A stretch of DNA of 64,000 nt from Dipteris shenzhenensis (lineage: Eukaryota; Polypodiophyta; Polypodiopsida; Gleicheniales). Under the pieces are notes generated by a model. It saw only the letters and a list, made by a program, of their open reading frames with translations. It ran no database searches and had not been told where the DNA came from. Position numbers and translations under genes: made by a program. Within the stretch, counting starts at the first letter, position 1. The number at the start of each line of letters is the position of its first letter. Positions 20,725 through 31,414 of this stretch are shown piece by piece. The DNA is taken from the NCBI GenBank assembly GCA_047967505.1, contig CM106541.1; one strand, 5' to 3'.

Positions 20725-21489
20725 CTACACTTAAAAAATCACAACATAAGCATGAGGAGGACATATTGACAATTATAAAAAAGCATGTTTGAGCTTCTCT
20801 TGATGCCATATAAAAAAAATGACAGTAAGCGTCGCTATATAGCGACGCTTTCCTCTGTTCCGTCGCTATATAGCGACATTTTTAATTAAAAACGTCGCTA
20901 TATAGCGACGCTGTGGGTTGAAACCCGAAACACCGAAACGTGCATCGTTTTTCTCAATCCATTCCTAATCTCTCAAGTAAGCAACCCAAAATCTCCTCCC
21001 ACCTATTTTCCACGACCTCCCATCTATTCCAAGCAACCTCCCACTCTATTTTCCACTCCTCACCCTTCTCCTACCTCTTGTACTCCCTCTCTATCCTTTT
21101 TCCCTCTTTGGTTTCTTGAAAGAAAGTTCTTCAAGAGGTGAGTTTGTTTCAACAATGTAGGTTGTTTGTTTGTTAGCTTTAGTTTTGTGAGTGTTTCTTC
21201 TTGTATTGCTAAACCTGTAAACTAGTTTTCATGCTTGTTTTGAAAGGATTGAAACAAAAAACGAGATTTCAAGAAAGAATGAAAACTCACCTCTTTTTTC
21301 TGTATTTCTCTTCCTTCTCTTTCTCCTTCTCTCCTCAATCTCCTCCTTTCCTTGTCTCCTCAATCTCCTCCCTTCAAGAAGTTGCTTTTGTAATCTCCTC
21401 CTTCCACTAACATCTTGTTTGAAAAAATGGGTTGTTTTCTCTCTTTTGTAGGGCCAGTCCACTACACCGAGCGGGACATACTATTTCAG
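20725..21489. promoter_or_regulatory. Divergent promoter and leader region of element A
   Basis: 765 bp between tnp2 (minus) and the tnpA leader intron (plus). Possible leader-exon donors AGAG|GTGAGTTT face outward on both strands: near 21138 on plus and near 21290 on minus. CAG|GTAAGT at 21490 would be a tnpA leader donor. A palindrome array lies at 20831-20909, inside the predicted tnp2 leader intron. No TATA box is assigned. B carries the inverted, more decayed counterpart at about 34520-35305. Confidence 0.5.
20831..20909. repeat. A internal palindrome array
   Basis: Three exact copies of GTCGCTATATAGCGAC at 20831-20846, 20862-20877 and 20894-20909, about 110-190 bp upstream of the tnp2 ATG. 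This is the same motif as in the two subterminal arrays of the element. Confidence 0.88.
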
Positions 21490-21541
21490 GTAAGTGCTTC
21501 CTCTTTTTTCCATTTATTATTTTTGTTATTTGCATTGGCTT

Positions 21542-21568
21542 GCAGCTAGCGCCTTAAGCGCTAGCTGC
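21542..21568. repeat. Hairpin just downstream of the tnpA leader donor
   Basis: The arms GCAGCTAGCGC (21542-21552) and GCGCTAGCTGC (21558-21568) are perfect complements with a 5-base loop. Inverted copy B keeps it in decayed form (about 34486-34515). Confidence 0.7.
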
Positions 21569-21589
21569 AGTGATGGGCGTAGGAACCCT

Positions 21590-24500
21590 CTCTTCCCCTC
21601 CCACTCTTTCCTTCTCCCCCCCTCTCTTATTCTCTTTTTTCCCCCTTCTCTTTTTTCCCTCTTCTCTTATTCTCTCTTTCCCCCTTCTCTATTTCCCCCT
21701 CATCTCTTTTCCCTTCTCTCTTTCCTTTCCCTCTTATTCTCTTATGAGTTCCTTCTCTACTTCCACATGAGCATAAGCATGAGCTTATGCTTATGCTTAA
21801 GCATGAGCATAAGCATAAGCTCATGCTTATGCTCATGCATGCGCATGAGCTTATGCTTAAGTTTTCGCATAAGCTCATGCTTATGCATGAGCTTATGCGG
21901 AAATAGAGAATGAGAGAAGCTTATGCAGAAACTCATTCTCTATTTCCGCATGAGCATAAGCATAAGCATAAGCTAATGTGGAAACTCATTCTCTATTTCC
22001 ACATAAGCTCCTTCTCTACTTCCGCATGAGCATAAGCTCATGCTTATGCTCTTGATGCGCATGAGCTTATGCTTAAGTTTCCGCAATATAAGCTCATGCT
22101 TATGCATGAGCTTATGCGGACATAGAGAATGAGAGAAGCTTATGCGGAAACTCATTCTCTATTTCCGCATAAGCTCCTTCTCTACTTCTGCATGAGCATA
22201 AGCATGAGCTTATGCTTATGCTCATGCATGCGCATGAGCTTATGCTTAAGATTCTGCATAAGCTCATGAGCTTATGCATGAGCTTATGCGGAAATAGAGA
22301 ATGAGAGAAGCTTATGCGGAAACTCATTCTCTGTTTCCGCATAAGCATAAGCATAAGCTTATGCGGAAACTCATTCTCTATTTCCGCATAAGCTCCTTCT
22401 CTACTTCCGCATGAGCATAAGCTCATGCTTATGCTCTTGATGTGCATGAGCTTATGCTTAAGTTTCCGCATAAGCTCGTGCTTATGCATGAGCTTATGCG
22501 GAAATAGAGAATGAGATCAGAAGATTATGCGGGAACTCATTCTCTATTTCCGCATAAGCTCCTTCTCTACTTCCGCATAAGCATAAGCTCATGCTTATGC
22601 TCATGCATGCGCATGAGCTTATGCTTAAGTTTCCACATAAGCTCATGCTTATGCATGAGCTTATGCGGAAATAGAGAATGAGAGAAGCTTATGCGGAAAC
22701 TCATTCTCTATTTCTGCATAAGCTCCTTCTCTACTTCCGCATGAGCATAAGCATGAGCTTATGCTTATGCTTATGCTTATAAGCATAAGCATAAGCTCAT
22801 TCTTATGCTCATGCATGCAGATGAGCTTATGCTTAAGTTTCCGCATAAGCTCATGCTTATGCATGAGCTTATGTTGCGGAAACAGAGAATGAGAGAAGCT
22901 TATGCGGAAACTCATTCTCTATTTTCGCATAAGCTCCTTCTCTAATTCCGCATGAGCATAAGCATGAGCTTATGCTTATGCTTATGCTTATGCTTATAAG
23001 CATAAGCATAAGCTCATGCTTATGCTCATGCATGCGCATGAGCTTATGCTTAAGTTTCCACATAAGCTCATGCTTATGCATGAGCTTATGCGGAAATAGA
23101 GAATGAGAGAAGATTATGCGGAAATAGAGGATGAGAGAAGATCATTCTCTATTTCCCACTCTTTTTCCCTCTTCTCTTATTTCCCCCTCATCTCTTTCCC
23201 CCTTCTCTCATTCGCAAAAACTTTCCCTCTTCTTTATTTCTCTATTTCCCACTCTATTTCCCTCTTCTCTCATTTCCCCCTCATCTCTTTCCGCATAAGC
23301 TCCTTCTCCACTTCCGCATGAGCATAAGCTCATGCTTAAGCATGAGCGTATGCGGAAATAGAGAATGAGAGAAGCTTATGCAGAAACTCATTCTCTATTT
23401 CTGCATAAGCTCCTTCTCTACTTCCACATGAGCATAAGCATGAGCTTATGCTTATGCTCATGCATGCGCATGAGCTTATGCTTTAGTTTCCGCATAAGCT
23501 CATGCTTATGCATGAGCTTATGTGGAAATAGAGAATGAGAGAAGCTTATGCGGAAATAGAGAATGAGAGAAGCTCATTCTCTATTTCCCACTCTATTTCC
23601 CTCTTCTCTTATTTCCCCCTCATCTCTTTCCCCCTTCTCTCATTCACATAAACTTTCCCTCTTCTTTATTTCTCTATTTCCCTCTTCTCTCATTTCCCCC
23701 TCATCTCTTTCCCCCTTCTCTGATTCGCATAAGCTTTCCCCCTTCTTTATTTCTCTATTTCCGCACAAGCTCCTTCTCTATTTCCGCATGAGCATGAGCT
23801 TATGCTTAAGTTTCCGCATAAGCTCATGCTTATGCATGAGCTTATGCGGAAGTAGAGAATGAGAGAAGCTTATGCGAAAACTCATTCTCTATTTCCGCAT
23901 AAGCTCCTTCTCTATTTCCGCATGAGCATAAGCATGAGCTTATGCGGAAACTCATTCTCTATTTCCGCACAAGCTCCTTCTCTATTTCCGCATGAGCATG
24001 AGATTATGCTTAAGTTTCCGCATGAGCTCATGCTTATGCATGAGCTTATGCGGAAATAGAGAATGAGAGAAGCTTATGCAGAAACTCATTCTCTATTTCC
24101 GCATAAGCTCCTTCTCTATTTCTGCATGAGCATAAGCATGAGCTTATGCGGAAACTCATTCTCTATTTCCGCACAAGCTCCTTCTCTATTTCCGCATGAG
24201 CATGAGCTTATGCTTAAGTTTCCGCATAAGCTCATACTTATGCATGAGCTTATGTGGAAATAGAGAATGAGAGAAGCTTATGCGGAAACTCATTCTCTAT
24301 TTCCGCATAAGCTCCTTCTCTATTTCTGCATGAGCATAAGCATGAGCTTATGCGGAAACTCATTCTCTATTTCCACACAAGCTCCTTCTCTATTTCCGCA
24401 TGAGCATGAGCTTATGCTTAAGTTTTCGCATAAGCTCATGCTTATGCATGAGCTTATGCGGAATAGAGAATGAGAGAAGCTTATGCGGAAACTCATTCTC

Positions 24501-25545
24501 TATTTCCGCATAAGCTCCTTCTCTATTTCCGCATGAGCATAAGCATGAGCTTATGCGGAAACTCATTCTCTATTTTCACACAAGCTCCTTCTCTATTTCT
24601 GCATGAGCATGAGCTTATGCTTAAGTTTCCGCATAAGCTCATGCTTATGCATGAGCTTATGCGGAAATAGAGAATGAGAGAAGCTTATGCGAAAACTCAT
24701 TCTCTATTTTCGCACAAGCTCCTTCTCTATTTCTGCATGAGCATGAGCTTATGCTTAAGTTTCCGCATAAGCTCATGCTTATGCATGAGCTTATGCGGAA
24801 ATAGAGAATGAGAGAAGCTTATGGGGAAACTCATTCTATTTCCGCATAAGCTCCTTCTCTTATGCTCATGCATGGGCATGAGCTTATGCTTAAGTTTCCG
24901 CATAAGCTTATGCTTATGCATGAGCTTATGCGGAAATAAAGAATGAGAGAAGCTTATGCGGATCTCATTCTCTATTTTCGCATAAGCTCATGCGGAAATA
25001 GAGAATGAGAGAAGCTTATGCGGATCTCATTCTTTATTTCTCTATTTCTGCACAAGCTTTCTCTTATGCATGAGCTTATGCTTAAGTTTCTGCATAAGCC
25101 TTTCCCCCTTATCATTCCCCCTCATCTCTTTCCCCCTTCTCTCATTTGCATAAGCTTTCCCCCTTCTTTATTTCTCTATTTCTGCACAAGCTTTCTCTTA
25201 TGCATGAGCTTATTCTCTATTTCCGCATAAGCTTATGCTTATGCATGAGCTTATGCGGAAATAGAGAATGAGAGAAGCATAAGCATGAGCTTATGCTTCT
25301 CTCATTCTCTATTTCCGCATAAGCTTATGGTTATGCTTCTCTCATTCCCCCTCATCTCTTTCCCCTTCTCTATTTCCCCCTTCTCTCATTCTCTATTTAA
25401 GCTCATGCATAAGCATGAGATTATTCTCTTTAACTCTTATTCTCTTTTTTCCTTTTCTTCCTCTTCTCTTTCCTTTCCCTCTTCTTTCCTTTCCCTCTTC
25501 TTTCCCTCTTTCCTTTCCCTCTTCTTTCCTTTCCCTCTTCTTTCT
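21590..25545. repeat. GCATAAGC/GCTTATGC palindromic satellite of element A
   Basis: About 4 kb built from GCATAAGC, GCTTATGC, CATGAGC and GCTCATG blocks plus TAGAGAATGAGAGAAG/CTCATTCTCTATTTCC, with pyrimidine-rich CTCTTTCCC tracts at both ends and in the middle. Between about 23859 and 24670 the same open frame restarts at 23859, 24063, 24267 and 24470, giving a period of about 204 bp. The blocks are mutually complementary, so long hairpins are possible. Open frames inside (MSISMSLC-like) are by-products of the repeat. The array lies inside the predicted tnpA leader intron 21490-25617. Confidence 0.85.
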
Positions 25546-25619
25546 TCTTGCCTATGCCTATGCCTATGCTTATGTTTGTTTTTTTATTTTCTGTTTTTGT
25601 GTTTGTGTCAATGTTAGAC

Positions 25620-27162
25620 ATGGGATCACGCCGCTCATCCGACGAGTACGGACAGCCTCGCAGGAGGAGAGCTCACGATCTATATGCTCCAGAGAACTTT
25701 GATTCCTCTCATGCGACTACCCCGAGGACTACCCCTGGTCCGACTCCTCTCGGACCTAGCACTATGACTACCCCTAGTCCGACTCCTCTTCCACGTAGCA
25801 CTGCGACTACCCCTCGGGGAACTCCTTTGCTAGCCGCGCATGGCTTTGTCGGGAGTCCTGATGAGTTTGTAGCGCAGATGAGCAATGAGGAGGCAGCAAG
25901 ATTCTTCTCTCTGCTCTCTCAGAGGACCTCAGCAATTCCTTCCCCTACACCGATGGGTGGACGTACTGCCCAGCCATCCCCTCGCGCCCCTTCGACCGCG
26001 GGATCATCACCTGCACATGCCTCTCGCAAGGGAAGGAAGAGTAGGACAGGCGGCTCATGTTGTGCTGACTCCGGAGATGTAGATGAGTCAGCACACTCAC
26101 GCTCCTTTAGGTCTCCACTTGGTCTAGAGACACAGTATCAGTCAGGTCCCTTTCCCTCTCCTAGTCCCACTGCTACTCCTCGCTCCGGAAGCGCTCGCGC
26201 ACGTTCCACTCCTTCAGACTCTACTACCGTCAGTCCCCCTTACTCATCAGGGGATCTCTTCTATCATATCACATCTACCGGAGAGATAATAGAAGATAAA
26301 AAGGGCAAAGAAGTGACGGCTACCATGAGGAGGTTGATGAGTCATCACTTCAAGAGCGGCATAAATACCGATTGGCGGTATCAAGATGCCCAAAAGAAGC
26401 AGGCAGTGATTGATGAGTTAAAACAAAGATACCCTAATCCGCCAAATGTGGAGTTTAATGACAATTATATGCGAGAGCACATGGGTTTGGTCCTGAAGCA
26501 TCGTAGATCAACCTTGCGTACTTCCATCACAAAGGGGTTGGCTAAACCCAGCTCGGCAGACAAAAGCTGATTGAAAGTACTTCAAGAAGCAACATAGGGA
26601 CCATCCCGAAATGTTCGAGGGTCAGAGGAGGGCTGCGAAGAGACGGCTGGATGTCGTAGGTACTTCGCACTTCGGTGCAGGCGAACGGTATGCATTCGAG
26701 GCAATCGTGGTAAGTCTACTTCTTCTCATTTAATGTATTGTTCTATTTGTTTTACTTACATATTACATGCACTTTAGCTCACTCTAACTCTCGTAAATTG
26801 GATCCACAGCAAGCTGCGATGGGCCGTATTCCTACAGATGCAGAGACACGATGCGCATTTCGGATAGGAACAAAGCCATGGTTCATTGAGCAAGAGGCAA
26901 TGGGAGCGACGGTCGATTGGGCTGAGGTGGCTGCTCGCACGGTATAAGTTTACTTCTACTTGTAATCTCACTTTTTAATTTAAGTTCCAACCTAATTTTC
27001 GATTTATATGGTTCACTCTTAGGGTCAAAGCTCAAGCGTCCCATCATCGGAGGCGAGCGATCAATAGGGACAAGGATCAGACGCAGGTGGCGATGACGAG
27101 GGAGAAGACGCAGGTGTTGAGGACCAAGGAATAGGCCAGCAAGACGAAGATGATTCGGATTG
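25620..27162 (+). pseudogene. CACTA A tnpA-like gene (Transposase_24 type)
   Basis: The start MGSRRSSDEYG at 25620 follows a predicted acceptor GTTAG at 25617; the open codons before it (MPMPMPML...) are repeat-derived. The first exon has Thr/Pro/Ser-rich repeats (TTPSPTPLPRST-like), then DLFYHITSTGEIIEDKKGKEVTATMRRLM and the signature ELKQRYPNPPNVEF, matching the E-family tnpA region. The frame ends at 26570, but KYFKKQHRDHPEMFEGQRRA and SHFGAGERYAFEAIV continue in another frame to about 26711, so one shift lies near 26560. Exon 2 (about 26813-26940) is QAAMGRIPTDAET. An acidic last exon from about 27023 has an in-frame TAG after SEASDQ, and the open tail ends at about 27162. Broken but recent. 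Confidence 0.8.
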
Positions 27163-27377
27163 AGTAGTAGTGGTAGTAGCATCTTATATATCCACTCGTT
27201 TGAGCAATTTTGTATCGCCCTTTCGAAAGGGTAATTTTGTTACAAACACTGTTGTATATGTCCGACATGTATATGCATTTGTTACTCATCATTTCACAAG
27301 AACAATTTTGTATCACCCTACAAGCAAGGGAAATTTTGTTATAAAAAACTTTCTTTTGTAACAAAAAAAAAAAAAAA

Positions 27378-27437
27378 AGGATTAGTGGGGCTAAACAGGG
27401 CCAAAAGGAAGCCATGTTTAGCCCCACTAACCCTTTT
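27378..27437. repeat. Hairpin of about 60 bp between A-rich and T-rich tracts
   Basis: GGATTAGTGGGGCTAAACA and TGTTTAGCCCCACTAACCC are near-perfect complements separated by about 20 bases, flanked by an A tract and a T tract. It sits between the tnpA 3' end and the right array. It could be a tiny foldback element or a structured 3' end. Confidence 0.65.
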
Positions 27438-27455
27438 TTTTTACTTCTGTTAATC

Positions 27456-27612
27456 GTCGCTATATAGCGACGTTTACCAGTGTCGCTATATAGTGACGAT
27501 TAACAGTGTCGCTATATAGCGACGCTTTTAGTGTCGCTATATAGCGATGTTTGCATCGTCGCTATATAGCAACGATTGCCAGTGTCGCTATATAGCAATG
27601 ATTTATAGCGAC
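27456..27612. repeat. A right subterminal palindrome array
   Basis: Six copies of GTCGCTATATAGCGAC or one- to two-base variants (first exact copy 27456-27471), most variants being C to T or G to A at CpG. Partial copies follow up to 27650. Confidence 0.85.
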
Positions 27613-27729
27613 GGTCCTTTTTCGATGCTTTTAGCGACACTTATAGCGACGTTTGCGCCCGTGAAAAAAAAAAATTTAATGTAAAAAGCGTCAGTATTTT
27701 CGTCGGAAAATGGCCTGTGCCTTGTAGTG

Positions 27730-27881
27730 CATGAATTCCCCGATATTTGAATGGAAAGCTTGAAATATTCCCGTGAGACTATCTAGAGGCTAGGTTTCAA
27801 TTTTGGTAGAGGGAAAGATATCTACATAGAAAGCAAAGAAAGATGTTAATGGGCCAATCAATCTATCTCTCTCACTCTCTA

Positions 27882-27930
<49 letters not shown>

Positions 27931-28320
27931 TCTCTCCCCTCTACTATCTCCCCCTAACACCCCTCAACCCCCCCATCTCTCTCTCTCTCCCTCCACCCTA
28001 CTATCACCACAAGACACCCTCTCTCAAAACTCATGCTCACATACAAGATTCATTAGAATACACAATTTAACTGAAAATGAAAAAAATTTAATGTAAAAGA
28101 GAGATACAATTTGAAGGAAAGCAAGTTTGACTGGCAGGATCCAAGTTCATGTCTCGAGCCATGTACGTGTGCTGAACCTTCACCTTAAGTCATTTTTTTG
28201 TATTACAAAACCCAACAATGTGACCCTTCCAATGCTTCTCTTTCTTTGCTCTATCCTTTCTAGAAACTTTGAATGCACCTATTGCATATGGTTGCATTGT
28301 GACCCATGACATTAACCTAA
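27730..28320. other. Right flank of A with CT/CA microsatellite
   Basis: Begins with the CAT target duplication. About 20 codons on minus are open in frame with 8407-8850 across the insertion. A (CT)n(CA)n tract spans about 27866-27928, followed by C-rich simple sequence. No gene is recognised. Confidence 0.45.
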
Positions 28321-29160
28321 ACTCTTAAGGGATCCAAATATCACTATTGTCCTTCAAAATGCAACCCACACAAGATTGAATTGATAGCTTTCGCCTAGGG
28401 GAAGGGGAGTGCTTCACCATTGTAGAAATAGTGGGAGCAAGCAAAGATAAAGAGGTTGGGAGGAGGAAGAGGTTGAGAGGAGGAGGCTGAGAGGAGGTTG
28501 AGAGGAGGTAGAGGTTGGGAGGAGGCTGAGAGGAGGTAGAGAGGAGGAAGAGGCTTAGAGAAAGGTGGGAAATCAATGGGGATAGTTTGGGGAGACTCCT
28601 GGGAGGAGTTTGGGGAGCTAGGGACACTTTTGGAAAATTTTGAATTTTTGGAGGGAAAAAAAAGTCATGGATTTGGGGGCCTACCAAGAGAGCCTCAGAG
28701 GGTATGGGGACCATCCAAAAGTGAAAGGGGGGAGTAAATGCCTCAAGAGGTGGTGGAGGCAAGAGAGAGGCAAGTGGAAGCCTAGTGGGACCAAGAAGGA
28801 CTCTCCACCAATGAGAGGACAATATGGAATCCTCCATTCTTTTAATGCCCAAGCCTTCCCATTAGCTGGTTTGCTAATTACAAATCTTAAGGGACTAATC
28901 CAAGAGGCCCTTTTTGAATCTGGAATTCCCCTTATGCATGTTCTAGTGTGTGCAACGAGGTTCTTTAAAACAAAAAGCCATGTATAGACCTATTTATGGA
29001 ACAAGATTTGATATGACGATTTGGTATAATATGAATGAGAAGATACCAAGTATCAATCCATTACAAGATATAGAGACATGGATTTAACCTTACTCTAAGA
29101 AAAATATTTATCATCATGCAAATGGAGACCATATATTCTCCATATTGCCTCCATTCTTGC
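28321..29160. repeat. Purine-rich minisatellite and unrecognised sequence
   Basis: About 28440-28570 is built of GAGAGGAGG(TTGGGA) units on plus. A 175-codon minus-strand frame over it is Leu/Pro/Ser low-complexity and is not accepted as a gene. The rest to 29160 shows nothing I recognise. Confidence 0.4.
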
Positions 29161-29169
29161 ATCAAGATA

Positions 29170-31070
29170 TTATTTAATTTCATCTTTGATGACATTGTTT
29201 TTTGTATCTCCTATGCTCTTGTTAGCATGATCATGACCTTTGTAAACATACTTGTAAACATATTTTATGGCCAAAATTGTTGAACATAATTCTGCATTTA
29301 TATTAGCATTATATTTCAAGGATAAAAAAGGATTGTATGGCACAACCCAACGATTGTCTATAATTGCTCCTCTTACTTTAGCTATTATTCCATAATTTTT
29401 GCATTTGTAAAGTGGATATCCATCACTATCTTGAATAGTTGATTCAATCAAATATCTAGGGTATCTTTTGGAGAGTTTTCCTTTTTACATACAAAATGAT
29501 TTTTGATTTAATGCTCCACATGATCCATGAATTGATGTTTTTAAAATTGTTTCATGCAAGAGAGTATATTTTGATGGACATGGAATTTTGGCACAAACAA
29601 TCTTATCAAAGTCATGAACATGCTTCAACTTGTCATTATGATGAAGTATTAATAATATATGAGAATTTGGTAGCCCTATTTTTTGAAATTCTATGACATT
29701 TATATATCCTTTTACATCTCTCAAAATAGATATTTAAAATCAAACCGTCCATTAACTCCTTATGTTTTAATGCAAAAACATGTGCTAATAGTTTTGGACG
29801 ATCATTGGGTGCTTGTCCTAGTAATATCACGCTAAATCTCAAGACATTTGGGTTGCAAGTAAATGCTATAAATAAATCTAGTTTTCCACTTGATTGGACA
29901 ATGGCCTTGGCATCTTAATACCACTCATACATTTGCCTTGGACTGCTTGTAAATGAAGAAGGTAAAATTAATTTTTTTCCTGCATTACTTCCATGAATAG
30001 GAGAATTAGTATCTAATCTTGAAATCATATCTTGGAATCCCTTGTACATATCTATTCTAAGTTTTTTTTTCTTTAAGTGAATCCAATTCAATTTACTTTG
30101 TCCAATGCTTGCATAAGCATCAACTATATATTGTTGTAATAACCTGCCTGACTCGTATAAGGCCCACACCATCACCTTCACGAACTTGTAATCTTGGTGA
30201 ATAAGATTGCATTTGAGAAATGTGATTACCAACACGTGATCTAGATATATTGTGTGAAACACTTGGAGACATCTCAGGATACCAACCATCGTCTCCATAA
30301 GGAAATAAAAGAACATAATGGAGGGCCATATATGAAGGGTACAAATTTGAAACTCATTGTAACTCATTTCTATGAGTACGAAGAATGATGTCACGATGAT
30401 TTGCATCTCTATCATTATTCCCAATCATAAGCACAACAACTTCATTTTGTTGTTGGCATATTGTAATTGTGATTTCTCATTTTTGCAACCAAGATCAGGT
30501 CCAAACTTTCATTAGGCTCTTCAAGAAAAATGTCTCTTGGTATGGATTTATATCATCCATCATGACTTGTAAAGATTGAAGTATAGATGAATCCAATGAA
30601 GGCATAAGACCCATTCTATTTTGAAGCTCATGTTCTATGTCGTATATATACATCTGTGCAAATTGTGGAACTTGAGATTGTTCCAAAGCTTCATGGTTAT
30701 ACATAGATGGTACCAATGGTCCAATGTAATGATACAGGGATCCATGAATCTTAAATGAGTATACACCTGGTTTCTTAGAAACCCTTTCATCAATCTTTGC
30801 ACCTAGAGATGTGAAAACTAAGATGTTGTTGTAAGCACGTATTGAACTTTGAAATTGATAGCTTATTGCATCATTTTTGCTTAACAGACTCCATAAAACA
30901 TTTGGAGGTCTTCTTACTTTAGATAAGACTTCAAATGCAGGGTTAGAGTATTTGAATCTTGTATTTATTGTTTGAGAGGAAACAAGTTCACTTGAATTTG
31001 GTCCATTGTTCTCACATTGTTGATGGAAAGAGTCTATCAATGTTATAATTGGACATGTCCTAGCTTGCAT
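29170..31070 (-). pseudogene. Helitron Rep (Helitron_like_N) fragment, decayed
   Basis: Successive minus-strand frames spell a Helitron replication initiator: RAYNNILVFTSLGAKID and QFAQMYIYDIEHELQNR (30495-31070); LHYVLLFPYGDDGWYPEM (30120-30344); QQYIVDAYASIGQSKLNWI and KLILPSSFTSSPRQMYEWY (29915-30424); LGQAPNDRPKLLAHVFALK (29636-29842); VIEFQKIGLPNSHILL (29485-29724); DNRWVVPYNPFLSLKYNANINAE cut into shorter blocks, then KYVYKYVYKGHD (29170-29451). Several frameshifts separate them. The HUH metal-binding site is damaged: PNSH replaces the family's P-H-x-H at about 29659-29673, while the paired tyrosines of the KYVYKYVYK segment remain. No Pif1-type helicase follows before A's flank, so the element is truncated. 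Confidence 0.85.
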
Positions 31071-31131
31071 TACATAAATGTTATAATATTTATAACTTTT
31101 AAGTAATTAATAAATGAATCATATACATACA

Positions 31132-31136
<5 letters not shown>

Positions 31137-31168
<32 letters not shown>
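31137..31168. repeat. (AT)n microsatellite
   Basis: An alternating AT run leading into MITE family 1. Its last eight bases ATATATAA are repeated after the MITE. Confidence 0.85.
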
Positions 31169-31414
31169 CTCGGGGGGGTCACTCATCATATGTAACCCTA
31201 TCACGTGAGTTCAACAGAAGGATATTTATTATTTCTAAAATTTACAGAAATAAATATACATAAGGGACTATTTAAAATAGTTTTGGGAAAAATTTACAGA
31301 TTTGTATAGAAAAGGGGTACATTTTATTAATGAAAAATTTACAGATAAGGGATTTTAGAAATAGGCCTTGAACGCACGTGGTATAGAGGGTTTATACATA
31401 GTGACCCCCCCGAG
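31169..31414 (+). mobile_element. MITE (family 1), complete
   Basis: 246 bp with perfect 15-bp terminal inverted repeats CTCGGGGGGGTCACT. Weaker complementarity extends to about 48 bp and includes a CACGTG on each side. ATATATAA flanks it on both sides (31161-31168 and 31415-31422), suggesting an 8-bp target duplication as in hAT elements, though the left copy is part of a microsatellite. The interior has three AAATTTACAGA repeats and no open frame. A second copy in opposite orientation is cut at window position 1-49. Confidence 0.75.

Larger units (their letters stand above)
8851..27729. mobile_element. CACTA (En/Spm) DNA transposon 'A', with nested E1
   Basis: The left terminus CACTACTACACATGG starts at 8851 and the right terminus, complement of CACTACAAGGCACAGG, ends at 27729. 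Both are flanked by CAT, the 3-bp duplication typical of CACTA elements. Total 18,879 bp, of which 7,429 bp is the nested element E1; without it about 11.4 kb. Contents: tnp2-type transposase on minus, tnpA-like gene on plus, divergent with a shared central region, palindromic arrays at both ends and centrally, and a large central satellite. Both genes carry lesions, so this copy should be non-autonomous. Confidence 0.88.

Noticed and set aside
21460-21475. CACTACACCGAGCGGG as an internal CACTA terminus
   Set aside because: No partner end, no subterminal array on its inner side, and the B copy has the region without CACTA. It is leader sequence before the tnpA donor.
21590-25545. CRISPR-like array
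   Set aside because: The repeats are not separated by unique spacers of constant length, and the context is a plant DNA transposon.
25548-25619. Start of the A tnpA protein at 25548 (MPMPMPML...)
   Set aside because: These codons are repeat-derived and precede a good splice acceptor; MGSRRSS at 25620 is the better start.
21627-25621. Many 60-125 codon frames on both strands (MSISMSLC-, MHKHELM-like)
   Set aside because: They follow the repeat period and exist because GCATAAG/CTTATGC blocks lack stops in some frames; no codon structure or homology.
28325-28852. 175-codon Leu/Pro/Ser-rich minus-strand frame
   Set aside because: It covers a GAGGAGG minisatellite and is low-complexity throughout; no supporting signals.
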